Shown: positions 1 through 8,456 of the stretch, in pieces
How positions within the stretch are numbered: the first letter of the stretch is position 1
Layout of the letters: each line of letters opens with the position of its first letter
IMG/VR virus record: IMGVR_UViG_3300020472_000062
Span: 1 to 40,418 of that record
From: a virus
Reading direction: 5' to 3' (one strand)
DNA: 40,418 nt
The notes under the pieces: model-generated
Seen by the model: only the letters and a program-made list of their open reading frames with translations
Databases searched by the model: none
What the model was told of the DNA's origin: nothing
Position numbers and translations under genes: made by a program

Positions 1-39
1 TGTTCCTGCGTAGTCTGCGATTATACGAGCTTTACTCAT
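1..39 (-). CDS. 5' end of a tail-fibre-type small protein (cut by window edge)
   Basis: An ATG at position 39 opens a frame that runs off the left edge and starts MSKARIIADYAGT. Openings of the type MSKAR-x-IADYAGT are common at the N-terminus of phage tail-fibre-like proteins of marine phages. It follows the 77-residue gene in the same direction. If the window is circular, the frame would continue from position 40418 and stop after 24 residues, overlapping the start of the cysteine-rich peptide. That would make it a tiny remnant of the usual longer protein. If the window is linear, the rest of the gene is simply missing. Confidence 0.5.
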   Translation of the reverse strand, partial: MSKARIIADYAGT

Positions 40-83
40 GTGTTATTACTCTCATTAGAATTGTTAATTGTTTTTGAAGTCAT

Positions 84-317
84 TCAGCCTCCCATTCTTG
101 CTTTTCGTTTTGCTTCAGCTTCCTCTTGTGAAGCAGACCAAGAATCCTTTAGCTCATTAGTCCAAAGTTGTTCTGCTTTTTCCTGTATTTCAGAAGATTC
201 TGAGGATACATCCGAATCTGGTGAGAGTACTCTCCTGTGGTATTTACCATCATCGTTAATCTCTCTGATTTGTAACTGGTTATGTTCTCCAACTACTTGT
301 ATTTTATCTAATTTCAT
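84..317 (-). CDS. Small tail-region protein, acidic, 77 residues
   Basis: This 77-residue, charged protein has a central Ser/Glu-rich stretch (SSESSEIQEKAEQLW) and a basic C-terminus (EAKRKARMGG). It has no signal peptide or membrane segment. It lies directly downstream of the fibre satellite genes, and a start at 317 leaves a short gap after the 148-residue gene. Proteins of this size and character often follow tail-fibre genes in marine T7-like phages, but I cannot name a function. A fibre accessory or assembly role is an inference from position only. Confidence 0.75.
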   Translation of the reverse strand: MKLDKIQVVGEHNQLQIREINDDGKYHRRVLSPDSDVSSESSEIQEKAEQLWTNELKDSWSASQEEAEAKRKARMGG

Positions 318-332
318 AAATTACCTTTAATA

Positions 333-779
333 TTAAGTTTTTATACAGAAAAAACTGGCACTCATGATAATATCATCATTGTTTTCCATCATACTGTCTG
401 TTATATGTGTCCAACCACCATCATCTACTGCGGCATAGAAATATATAGCATTATTGTAAACATAAGGAGATATATTACCAGAACCAGTGGGTAAATTTAT
501 GCCATTAAACATTAAACCTCCAGCAGCAGCACTTTCATACGATGGCCCTGCAGGATTGGTTGCGAAAGGCAATCCACTCATTGTACCAAAACCACCTTGT
601 ATGTTACCAATACTAGCCTGAAGAAAGCATATCCCACCAATTTTTCTATACCAATTATAACCCACAGTATTAAAAGACCCTGAATTTGGAACTGGTGTCC
701 AAGTCCCTTCTTCATAATCCAGTTCAGTCTGACCGATGACACCAGACTTCGATCCTGCTCCGCCAATTATTCCACTCAT
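333..779 (-). CDS. Tail fibre-associated protein, 148 residues
   Basis: The N-terminus (GIIGGAGSKSGVIGQTELDYEEGTWTP) is a recurring module of phage tail and receptor-binding proteins, in which TELDYEEGTWTP introduces a beta-rich C-terminal domain. The rest is Gly/Ser/Tyr-rich, as expected for a beta-structured tip protein. It sits third in the fibre cluster after the main fibre gene and the 116-residue protein. A strong Shine-Dalgarno (AGGAGAATGAC) supports the start at 779. Likely a distal fibre or receptor-contacting subunit; receptor unknown. Confidence 0.8.
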   Translation of the reverse strand: MSGIIGGAGSKSGVIGQTELDYEEGTWTPVPNSGSFNTVGYNWYRKIGGICFLQASIGNIQGGFGTMSGLPFATNPAGPSYESAAAGGLMFNGINLPTGSGNISPYVYNNAIYFYAAVDDGGWTHITDSMMENNDDIIMSASFFCIKT

Positions 780-788
780 GTCATTCTC

Positions 789-1139
789 CTATGTCCAGTC
801 TTGGTCAATGTAGCTACCCCAAATATCAACTGTAGCTGCATTAGTAAAAACACATCTTAGCTCATCTGTTCCTGTTAGGACAATCTTATCATTGTATATG
901 AATGTTTGCTTCCCAAGTATAGCTTGATCGTGTAATAAATTTATCGCTGTTCCTCCACCATCATAATGAATACTTAAACCTAACCCTTCATCTACATTAG
1001 ACATTTCACAAAAACTTATAGAAATTATGGTATAAATATGATTAGCAACACCATCAAGTAATGTAGCTTCAGTATTTGATTGATTATTAATATAAAATCG
1101 TTTAAGAACTTCTGTTCCTGACCCACTTGGTATTGCCAT
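789..1139 (-). CDS. Small fibre-cluster protein, 116 residues
   Basis: A 116-residue, mostly beta-predicted protein of alternating hydrophobic and polar residues, directly downstream of the tail fibre (stop at 1140, start at 1139) and 9 bases before the next gene. The N-terminus (MAIPSGSGTEVLKRFYINNQ) resembles short beta-sandwich proteins found behind fibre genes in marine podoviruses. No enzymatic motif is visible. It is probably a virion surface or fibre-associated protein, a role inferred from its position. Confidence 0.75.
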   Translation of the reverse strand: MAIPSGSGTEVLKRFYINNQSNTEATLLDGVANHIYTIISISFCEMSNVDEGLGLSIHYDGGGTAINLLHDQAILGKQTFIYNDKIVLTGTDELRCVFTNAATVDIWGSYIDQDWT

Positions 1140-3206
1140 TTAACCTCCTAATACTAAACTTTGATGTGTACTACTTTGCATAAATGCTCCTTTTTGTTTT
1201 ATCTTTCCTGTTGTTGATGTTTGAAAGTCTCCACCAGTTCCAATACTTACTAGACCAGTATCACCTTCTACTAATAATTTACCTGAACCTACATTAAAAT
1301 CATCTCCTGCATCTGTTCCAAGAGTCACTCCAATGCTGGTTCCTGCATCAGAAGAGATTGTATCAAGAGCAATATCACCTACGTTAGTAATATTGTTATC
1401 ACCAAAACTTACGTTGCTATTAAAGGTTCCGCCATTAGTTGCGGAAACCATGTCAGCGGTTTCAAAGCTCTTAAAAGCAATTACATTTAATTCATGGCCT
1501 ACTGATGCTCCAGAACCTAGAACAATACTCGTACCATTACTAGCTGTATAATCTGTTCCATTTTCCAGTACAACTCCGTTAAGAGTTACAATAAGATTAG
1601 AAGTGGAATATGCTAGTGTTCCTCCACTAGTTGCGCTTCCTGTAAATGTGGTTTGATTTGCAGTTGCAGTAAACTTAAATTCACTAATTGAAACTGTTCC
1701 TGATGAAGTAGCTTTAACCCATTTGGTATTTCCTAAGTCATACACACGCATACTATTAACACTATTAGTAGTGTCAAAATAAAGCGCACCATCAACTAAG
1801 TTTCCATTGTCGTTGTCTTTTGCTGGACCTTCTTTGTTAGTATCGTATGCTCCATACACTCCATATCCAGTAGCAGTAAGATTTTCTCCTGAATCTGCAG
1901 CAGTAAATACTTGGTTTATGGTGATAGTACTTGTTCCTGAGTTGTAATCAATTATTCTAACTGTTGTTGTGCTAGGCCATCCTACAGCAGCAGTACCTCC
2001 TGCATCTGGATCAATAAGTACTTGTCCTTTTTCTACTGTTCCTGAAGCTACAGTAACATTTGTAATCTGTGATCCACCTTTTACCCATGTTGCTCCTGTA
2101 ATAGCTCCTGTAGTTGCAGTATCAGAACTAGACATTGTTCCAAGATACTTATCACCAAAATCATCAAAGATATTAGTAACTGCATTTGCAGAATTTCTAG
2201 CAGCTATTTCTGAAGCTGATGCTGCATCTGCGAAACCTGAAGCATTACTTGCATATTTCTTTGCAGAATATTCTCCTGTAATAACTTCTGTAGCTTCTAC
2301 ATGAGAACCTCCACCTAATGCCCATTGCTTTGCAGTTCCTCCTGCAGCAGTTACTCCTTGTGCGTACTCTTTAGCAGAGTATTCTGAACCATCTGGCTTA
2401 GTTGCCATTACTCCACCCGCACCAATAGCCCAATCCTTTGCAGCTCCTCTACTTGTTCCTCCTGTAACTCCTGTACCACCAACAGAATAAGCTTTTGCTG
2501 AGTACTCTGATCCATCACTATTTGCAGAGTCATCTGTATATGTGTTTACTACTCCATTAACCTTAGTAGCCCAATCTGCAGTTTCTCGTTTGTAATCCTC
2601 TGTATCCTCTTTATAAGCTTCGGTAGTTACTTCTGTAGCTGTTAATTGTGCTTTATTTACTGCATCGTTATCATCTATTCCATTTGCTACGCTTTTAATA
2701 ACTTTACTATTAGAATCAAATTTATCATCTGCATCCAAAATAATACCACCTTTAGCTATATCAATAGCTTCTTGAGCCATATGAATAACTTGGGTATTAC
2801 TATTGTCTAAGTCTACTTCTCGTATTACTGATCCGGGTGCATAGTCAACATTCTTAGTTGTTCTATTAGATATTCTTCGTATAAGTAAAAGATTACCTGT
2901 TCCTAATGAAGTTACTGTACTATCAGTAGTAGCATTTAATACAGTATTTGTTTCAATAGTCATAGTGGTAGGTGAAGTAGCACTATTGACATAGAATTCA
3001 TCACCGCTTCCTGCGGCTGTAGCAGTACCATCTCCTTTTAATTTAACACCATCAATTAAAACTTCTATAGTTTCAGGTAAAGCAGGATTAAATACAGCTT
3101 TTGTTAAGGTAAAAGTTCTTTTAGCAGGTTCATTTTCTGCTTGCGTTGAAGTTAAGGTATATTTATCGTAACTAAATGGACCTGTTTCTGATAATGCTAC
3201 TGCCAT
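1140..3206 (-). CDS. 17: Tail fibre protein (T7 gp17-like N-terminal domain)
   Basis: The first about 150 residues match the T7 tail-fibre attachment domain: FSYDKYTLT near the start, then VIREVDLDNSNTQVIHMAQEA ending the shaft-anchor region. Residues roughly 200-340 carry repeated EYSAKxYA units (three clear copies) with KDWA/KQWA between them, typical of trimeric fibre shafts. The C-terminus is Gly/Thr/Ser-rich and repetitive and does not resemble the T7 tip. The protein is 688 residues against 553 in T7. It follows the gp16-like gene, as in T7. The N-terminal domain would dock to the tail tube; the C-terminal part should determine adsorption. Confidence 0.93.
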   Translation of the reverse strand: MAVALSETGPFSYDKYTLTSTQAENEPAKRTFTLTKAVFNPALPETIEVLIDGVKLKGDGTATAAGSGDEFYVNSATSPTTMTIETNTVLNATTDSTVTSLGTGNLLLIRRISNRTTKNVDYAPGSVIREVDLDNSNTQVIHMAQEAIDIAKGGIILDADDKFDSNSKVIKSVANGIDDNDAVNKAQLTATEVTTEAYKEDTEDYKRETADWATKVNGVVNTYTDDSANSDGSEYSAKAYSVGGTGVTGGTSRGAAKDWAIGAGGVMATKPDGSEYSAKEYAQGVTAAGGTAKQWALGGGSHVEATEVITGEYSAKKYASNASGFADAASASEIAARNSANAVTNIFDDFGDKYLGTMSSSDTATTGAITGATWVKGGSQITNVTVASGTVEKGQVLIDPDAGGTAAVGWPSTTTVRIIDYNSGTSTITINQVFTAADSGENLTATGYGVYGAYDTNKEGPAKDNDNGNLVDGALYFDTTNSVNSMRVYDLGNTKWVKATSSGTVSISEFKFTATANQTTFTGSATSGGTLAYSTSNLIVTLNGVVLENGTDYTASNGTSIVLGSGASVGHELNVIAFKSFETADMVSATNGGTFNSNVSFGDNNITNVGDIALDTISSDAGTSIGVTLGTDAGDDFNVGSGKLLVEGDTGLVSIGTGGDFQTSTTGKIKQKGAFMQSSTHQSLVLGG

Positions 3207-3215
3207 GAGATTTTA

Positions 3216-6200
3216 TTAAAAAGGTTGTCTACCTACATTTAGATTTTTATGTTTAGCTTGGGAAGCTAATTGTGATAATATTTCAGGATGTTGAGTTAAT
3301 TGCACTTCTAATGCCTTATCAAGTATACTCTTCCATTCAGGTTTTTCTAAGACTAAAGTAGCTGAAAATGATTTATTTGACATTAAAATATTTTTAATCT
3401 CTTTTTGAAGAGCATAGAATTTAGCTGGATCGGCTAAGTCAGGTACTTTAGATTCTGAAGGAACTTCTTTACGTTTTAATGAATCAACTATTGCCTGAAA
3501 TCTAGGTGTATTAAATGCTGTTCTATTTAATTCTCCATTAATACTTAGCCATATAGTTTGTTGAAATGGTGAGAGTGGAATATGTCCTCTTGTCTTAGGA
3601 ACTTGATACGAAGTCCATCGTTTAGGATGTTTATAATCTAAATTAAACATTCGTACTAAAAATGCTGTATTAGTTTCTTCTACTTTTCTAAATGAAATAG
3701 AGGATAATACTTGTTCAAATATTCTTTGTAAAAAAGTTTCTTCTTTATTAGAAAAGCCTTTAAAGTTACCTTCTAGATCTATTGCCCAACAGCATCCACG
3801 TTTAATAGGACCATCCTTTCCTTCAGCATGAGGATCTACCTCAGTATCTAGAATCATTAATTTACGTTTTCGATCAATCCATTGATTCGTTAATTTCATG
3901 ATGAAATCAGCTTGAGCAATTTTATCTGGACTCCAATTAACTTTAATTTTTTTACCACCTATAAGGGTAATTTCTCTTTCTAATTCTTTTTTATTTTTCT
4001 TTACTAGAACTTCTTTCACACTTGATTGTGGTAAAAATCGTTGATTGTTTTTTGCTCTTGCTATAGCTTCTCGTAAGGATTTATAAAATGTTGGAGATAA
4101 CCAATCAACTAAATAATTATTTATAAGTCGTGCAGGATCTGCATAAGGATTATCTAGGCCGGGAAGATTAGAGAAAATCTCTTTAATACCATTCATAACA
4201 GTTTTATCTTGAACAAACGACCCGATTTGATACGTTAATTTATCCCAAATTTCATCTACTTTTTCTGAGTAAGCTACCGGATCATCTTCCACAGCTTCTA
4301 ATTCGTTGGCTAACTCTTTAAACAGACCAGCCACCGCACCCGCTATTACAGGACTTGCTAATGGATCTGCTCTTCCTATAGGAATAGAATGGAGAGTGCC
4401 GTTTAAGATGTTATTGTAAGTTACATCTGGTAATAATCTATTAGCATCTTCATTTAAGTCTCTAATTTGAGAATCTTCACTATTTAAGTTAATTTGTACT
4501 GATCCTTCTTCAGTTTCTATTCCTTTGTATCCATAGTAACCTAGTGCCATAAGTCCTGATCCAGTAGCTACCCTTGCGGCTACTTCAGACCTCCATCTAG
4601 GAGATGTCGCAAATCTAGCTATCTCATCGGGATCAGTCAAGAACATTCTAGCAATTCTAAGTGCCTGTACTGGACCTCTATTCCACATCATTTCTTTTTG
4701 AATGAAGTATGGAGTCTTAATAAATGGGACATAGTATAGCAGACCGGAGGATAGTATATTTTCATCTAAACCTCTGAACAAGAAGTTTTTTACTTCCGGT
4801 TCAAGATCTACTTTTCTAGCTTTTTCAAGTAGTCCAATATAATATTCTAATCCCTTCTTACTTAATTTACCTTGAAAAACGGAGGCTTCTGCAAATAGTT
4901 TTCCTGCTTCATGAATATGTTCAGGTAATTGTTGTATAACTTCTCTATAAGTGGCTTTTTTTTCTTTAAAAGTAGCTCCTAGTCCACTTGATCCACTTCC
5001 TACAATTTTTTCTGCTTCTCTCCATGATAAAGCATGTATAACTTGTCTATAAGCTATTTCTCTAAATCCAGAATCTTGTGCTAATAAGGTTCTTCCCGGT
5101 ATTCCTGTAGTGATTCCTATTGATTGTATGGCCTTAGTTATTATACTTTGATCACTTAAAGATAGATCTTCTATTCCAATTTTATTACCTATTGGTCTTA
5201 GTATATCATTGACTGCTGCCTTACTAATAGGATCAGGAACTCCTAATTTTATGTCTGTAAAGGGAATATCAAGAGTTTCTTCACCTACACTTAAACCTGC
5301 TCTTTGTAATTCGTGATCTCCTCCGTCTAGTTTTCCTTTTATAAACGATTCCTTAACTTTCCCTAAAGCAGATCGGTTTAACATTTTAGATTCTGTGAAC
5401 CATGCACTTTCAATTAAAGATTGAGTAGCTCCAAAGAACCATGCACCTGTTTCTCCCCAAGAGGAAGCTGCCTCCATTGGATTCTGAGGTAATATTTTAT
5501 CTATTCCTGACCATCCTATAAGTTCACCTTCTAATTTACCATAACCAGTTGCTAGAATTTTTTCAGTTGAATGAAGCATATTCATCATCCCTGTACCTGC
5601 AACATTTACTGATGTTGTAGCTAGATTGGATAGAAAACCATTTATATTTATAAAATTACCAGCTTCAAATAAACGATTCCATATAGGTTTTGCTAACATA
5701 CTACTTGTTTGACTATGTTCTGTATGTTGGATAATATCATTACTTAATCTTCCTATAATATCTGTAGTACTCTCTCCTGTAGCAACATAATCAGGTATTC
5801 TCTCAGCTTCTTCTTTCATTCTTTCTGAAACTATTTCTGTATTAAATGTTTTATTAGTAGACTCAGGAATCATATCAGAAGAAATAGGTATTTTTTGTTG
5901 CACCTGTGTACGTGCAATATTAGTATTAACTCCACTTAAATATCCTGTTATTTGATGACCTTTTGAGTATTCTGTAAGCCAATCATCTTTAAGAGAGTCT
6001 AGGTCAGACATTACATTATTATATTTAAGTTCTATTTCAGAAATATCCGCACCTTTTTTAATTTTATTGTTAAGTTCATTTCGTAAAATAACCATATAGT
6101 TATATACATCACTATATTCTTTAGCGTGTTGAGTCACTTTATCAATCTGTGCACCATGTAGAATTCTAGCCGCTAGAACTTGATAAGGTAATTCATGAGT

Positions 6201-8444
6201 CTTTGATCCTAAATGTTTTAGAAATTGTTCTATATCAATTCCACCAGTTTTCAATTCAGCTATCCATTTCTCAGCACCTCTTTTCATTTGATCAACGGTC
6301 ATTGGTACATACTCAGGGAGTATATCACTTAAATGCTTATGTGTTTTTATAACATCATTATCATTTATAATTTTATTAAGATTAAGTCTACCAATCTCTT
6401 TTGTAGTATCTAAAGGATAGGCAAGCATATGTTCCACCTCTTCAGGTGTCATTATAGGTGCTGGAGGTATTGTAGGCGCATCTGTGAGAGGAATTGAAGT
6501 ATCTCCATCAGCTACTTGTTCATGTTTTCTACTTTCATACTTAAATTGAGTATTGCTTTTCTTATTAAATTTAGGTTTAGGAGCAGAAGCTTTATCCCAA
6601 TATGTAACTTTTCCTCGAACTAATACTCTTTTATCAAATACTATAGCTTCTTCTGCACTTCTGATAGCTAAACCATTCTCTACAACCCTAAATAAATGAT
6701 CATCTTTAGGATTAAAATTAACTTCTATACCTTCAAATACAGGTTTTGTTTGGATTATATCTCCTCTAGCTGTCATTGCTGGAAATTTAGTAGATTTTCC
6801 AGATGCTATGGAATAACGTGCTTCTTGATTAACTTTAAATTCTACATTTCTTAAAGTTACTGCATGATCATATCCAAGAACAGTTCCCGGTGTTTGTGTA
6901 TTTTTAGAATCCTTATGGACAGTTACTAAGACTCTTTTACCTGCTTTAGTATTTAACATATCAGCAGGTGCTATAGTAGGACGTACTTCTACAGTAGTAT
7001 TGGGTGGTAACTTTCTATTAGCTTTAAATTTCTTTTTGACTTTTTCACTAGAAATATTCTTTAAAGTTAATTGACGTTCAGTTACAAAAGCTTCGGGAGG
7101 TAGTTTTTCTTTAGGTATTGGAGGTACTGTTGGATTTTCATACTTAAATCCTCCCACATCGACTATAGGAGGAGTATCCCTATGAAGAGGAGGAGCCATC
7201 TCAAGAGGTTCAAATACAGTCTCAACAGGTTTCCCTGTTTTCTCTTCTTTTATTTTATTTTTTAAACTTTGAATTCCTTCCTTAATAGAAACATCTTTAT
7301 CTGGTTTAACAATTTCTTTAGGATACAACTCTTCAAAATCTCGTTGAAGTCCTTTTAATGAATTTAATAAGCTTTTAAAAGGTTTAACATCTGTTAATTT
7401 ATCTGTTACGAATGCTCCAGTTTTGTATAATTTCTTTCCAAATTTTAGTAAAGGTGGAACAACTAATTTAGCAGTTGTTTGGAATGAAGCAGTAAGAAGC
7501 ATACCGTCCACAGCATTCCTCCAAGTCCTATCAAATATATTTTCATTTTCTGATGCTGCTAATTTTCCAATAATACCATCATCTATACCAAACATATCTC
7601 GAAGTACTGATGAAGTTCTCCAATCGGATGGAAGAGTTAAAGACTCTCCAACACCCATTTCAAGGACGGTTTTAATTGCTGGTAAAGAAACAAAACTTTC
7701 TAAAGCAGGGATAGTCTTACTTATAAATTGAGCTGGTGCTACGTATGCTCCCACAGCATAACTAAATCCACCTTGTGCTATACCACCTGCTATGTTTCCT
7801 CCAGTAGTCTCAGGTCGAGGTGGTTCGTTCAATGGCGACCATTTATCCATCATAAATGCTTGATAGGCCATATGATTGATACCTTTTAATTGATCATACC
7901 CATGATATATAGTCCAATCAAACCAGTTTTTTTCCTCTTTATTTGCTATTATTGCTAATTCTTTTTTTAATGCTTGAGTTATTGAAGATTCTTTACCTGT
8001 TGAATTTTCTCTTTCTTCTATGTAACTTAGTAATTCTTTAGCAGTTTTACCTGCAAGAGATGGATCTTTATCAGTAGAATTAGGATCAAATTTTCCTGAT
8101 TGATTAATGAACCCTTCTAAAAATGAGGATACGGCCTGTTGAGTTTGTACAGGATCAATTTCTTTAAATATTTTTTCTTTAGGTTCAGCTTCTTCAACAT
8201 CAACAATAGGAATATCCTTTGTTAGTTGTGCTGGAGATTCTTGCATCTGACTAACCATTAGGTCTTGTTGATCAGAAGAAGGTGTGATAGTAGGAACATT
8301 ATCAATAGCTGCTCTCTCATCACTCCCCGGAGGATATACATCATCCAATTCTTTTTGTTCTAATTCTACAGGACGAGCAGGTGCGCCTTCAATATTTGGG
8401 TCAGGGAGTGTATCAGTTGAATTATCTGTTAAAAGTTCTGCCAT
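3216..8444 (-). CDS. 16: Internal virion/core protein (T7 gp16-like position), 1742 residues
   Basis: The longest gene of the genome, at the position of T7 gene 16 between the gp15-like gene and the tail fibre. T7 gp16 (1318 residues) forms part of the ejected core that helps DNA cross the envelope. Here the N-terminus is acidic and proline-rich (about residues 1-90), and long helical stretches with short hydrophobic segments follow, for example around NGFLSNLATTSVNVAGTGMMNML and GLMALGYYGYKG. I do not see the lytic transglycosylase-like N-terminal domain that T7 gp16 carries. The family assignment rests mainly on position and size. Confidence 0.85.
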   Translation of the reverse strand: MAELLTDNSTDTLPDPNIEGAPARPVELEQKELDDVYPPGSDERAAIDNVPTITPSSDQQDLMVSQMQESPAQLTKDIPIVDVEEAEPKEKIFKEIDPVQTQQAVSSFLEGFINQSGKFDPNSTDKDPSLAGKTAKELLSYIEERENSTGKESSITQALKKELAIIANKEEKNWFDWTIYHGYDQLKGINHMAYQAFMMDKWSPLNEPPRPETTGGNIAGGIAQGGFSYAVGAYVAPAQFISKTIPALESFVSLPAIKTVLEMGVGESLTLPSDWRTSSVLRDMFGIDDGIIGKLAASENENIFDRTWRNAVDGMLLTASFQTTAKLVVPPLLKFGKKLYKTGAFVTDKLTDVKPFKSLLNSLKGLQRDFEELYPKEIVKPDKDVSIKEGIQSLKNKIKEEKTGKPVETVFEPLEMAPPLHRDTPPIVDVGGFKYENPTVPPIPKEKLPPEAFVTERQLTLKNISSEKVKKKFKANRKLPPNTTVEVRPTIAPADMLNTKAGKRVLVTVHKDSKNTQTPGTVLGYDHAVTLRNVEFKVNQEARYSIASGKSTKFPAMTARGDIIQTKPVFEGIEVNFNPKDDHLFRVVENGLAIRSAEEAIVFDKRVLVRGKVTYWDKASAPKPKFNKKSNTQFKYESRKHEQVADGDTSIPLTDAPTIPPAPIMTPEEVEHMLAYPLDTTKEIGRLNLNKIINDNDVIKTHKHLSDILPEYVPMTVDQMKRGAEKWIAELKTGGIDIEQFLKHLGSKTHELPYQVLAARILHGAQIDKVTQHAKEYSDVYNYMVILRNELNNKIKKGADISEIELKYNNVMSDLDSLKDDWLTEYSKGHQITGYLSGVNTNIARTQVQQKIPISSDMIPESTNKTFNTEIVSERMKEEAERIPDYVATGESTTDIIGRLSNDIIQHTEHSQTSSMLAKPIWNRLFEAGNFININGFLSNLATTSVNVAGTGMMNMLHSTEKILATGYGKLEGELIGWSGIDKILPQNPMEAASSWGETGAWFFGATQSLIESAWFTESKMLNRSALGKVKESFIKGKLDGGDHELQRAGLSVGEETLDIPFTDIKLGVPDPISKAAVNDILRPIGNKIGIEDLSLSDQSIITKAIQSIGITTGIPGRTLLAQDSGFREIAYRQVIHALSWREAEKIVGSGSSGLGATFKEKKATYREVIQQLPEHIHEAGKLFAEASVFQGKLSKKGLEYYIGLLEKARKVDLEPEVKNFLFRGLDENILSSGLLYYVPFIKTPYFIQKEMMWNRGPVQALRIARMFLTDPDEIARFATSPRWRSEVAARVATGSGLMALGYYGYKGIETEEGSVQINLNSEDSQIRDLNEDANRLLPDVTYNNILNGTLHSIPIGRADPLASPVIAGAVAGLFKELANELEAVEDDPVAYSEKVDEIWDKLTYQIGSFVQDKTVMNGIKEIFSNLPGLDNPYADPARLINNYLVDWLSPTFYKSLREAIARAKNNQRFLPQSSVKEVLVKKNKKELEREITLIGGKKIKVNWSPDKIAQADFIMKLTNQWIDRKRKLMILDTEVDPHAEGKDGPIKRGCCWAIDLEGNFKGFSNKEETFLQRIFEQVLSSISFRKVEETNTAFLVRMFNLDYKHPKRWTSYQVPKTRGHIPLSPFQQTIWLSINGELNRTAFNTPRFQAIVDSLKRKEVPSESKVPDLADPAKFYALQKEIKNILMSNKSFSATLVLEKPEWKSILDKALEVQLTQHPEILSQLASQAKHKNLNVGRQPF

Positions 8445-8456
8445 TTTTCTCCTAAT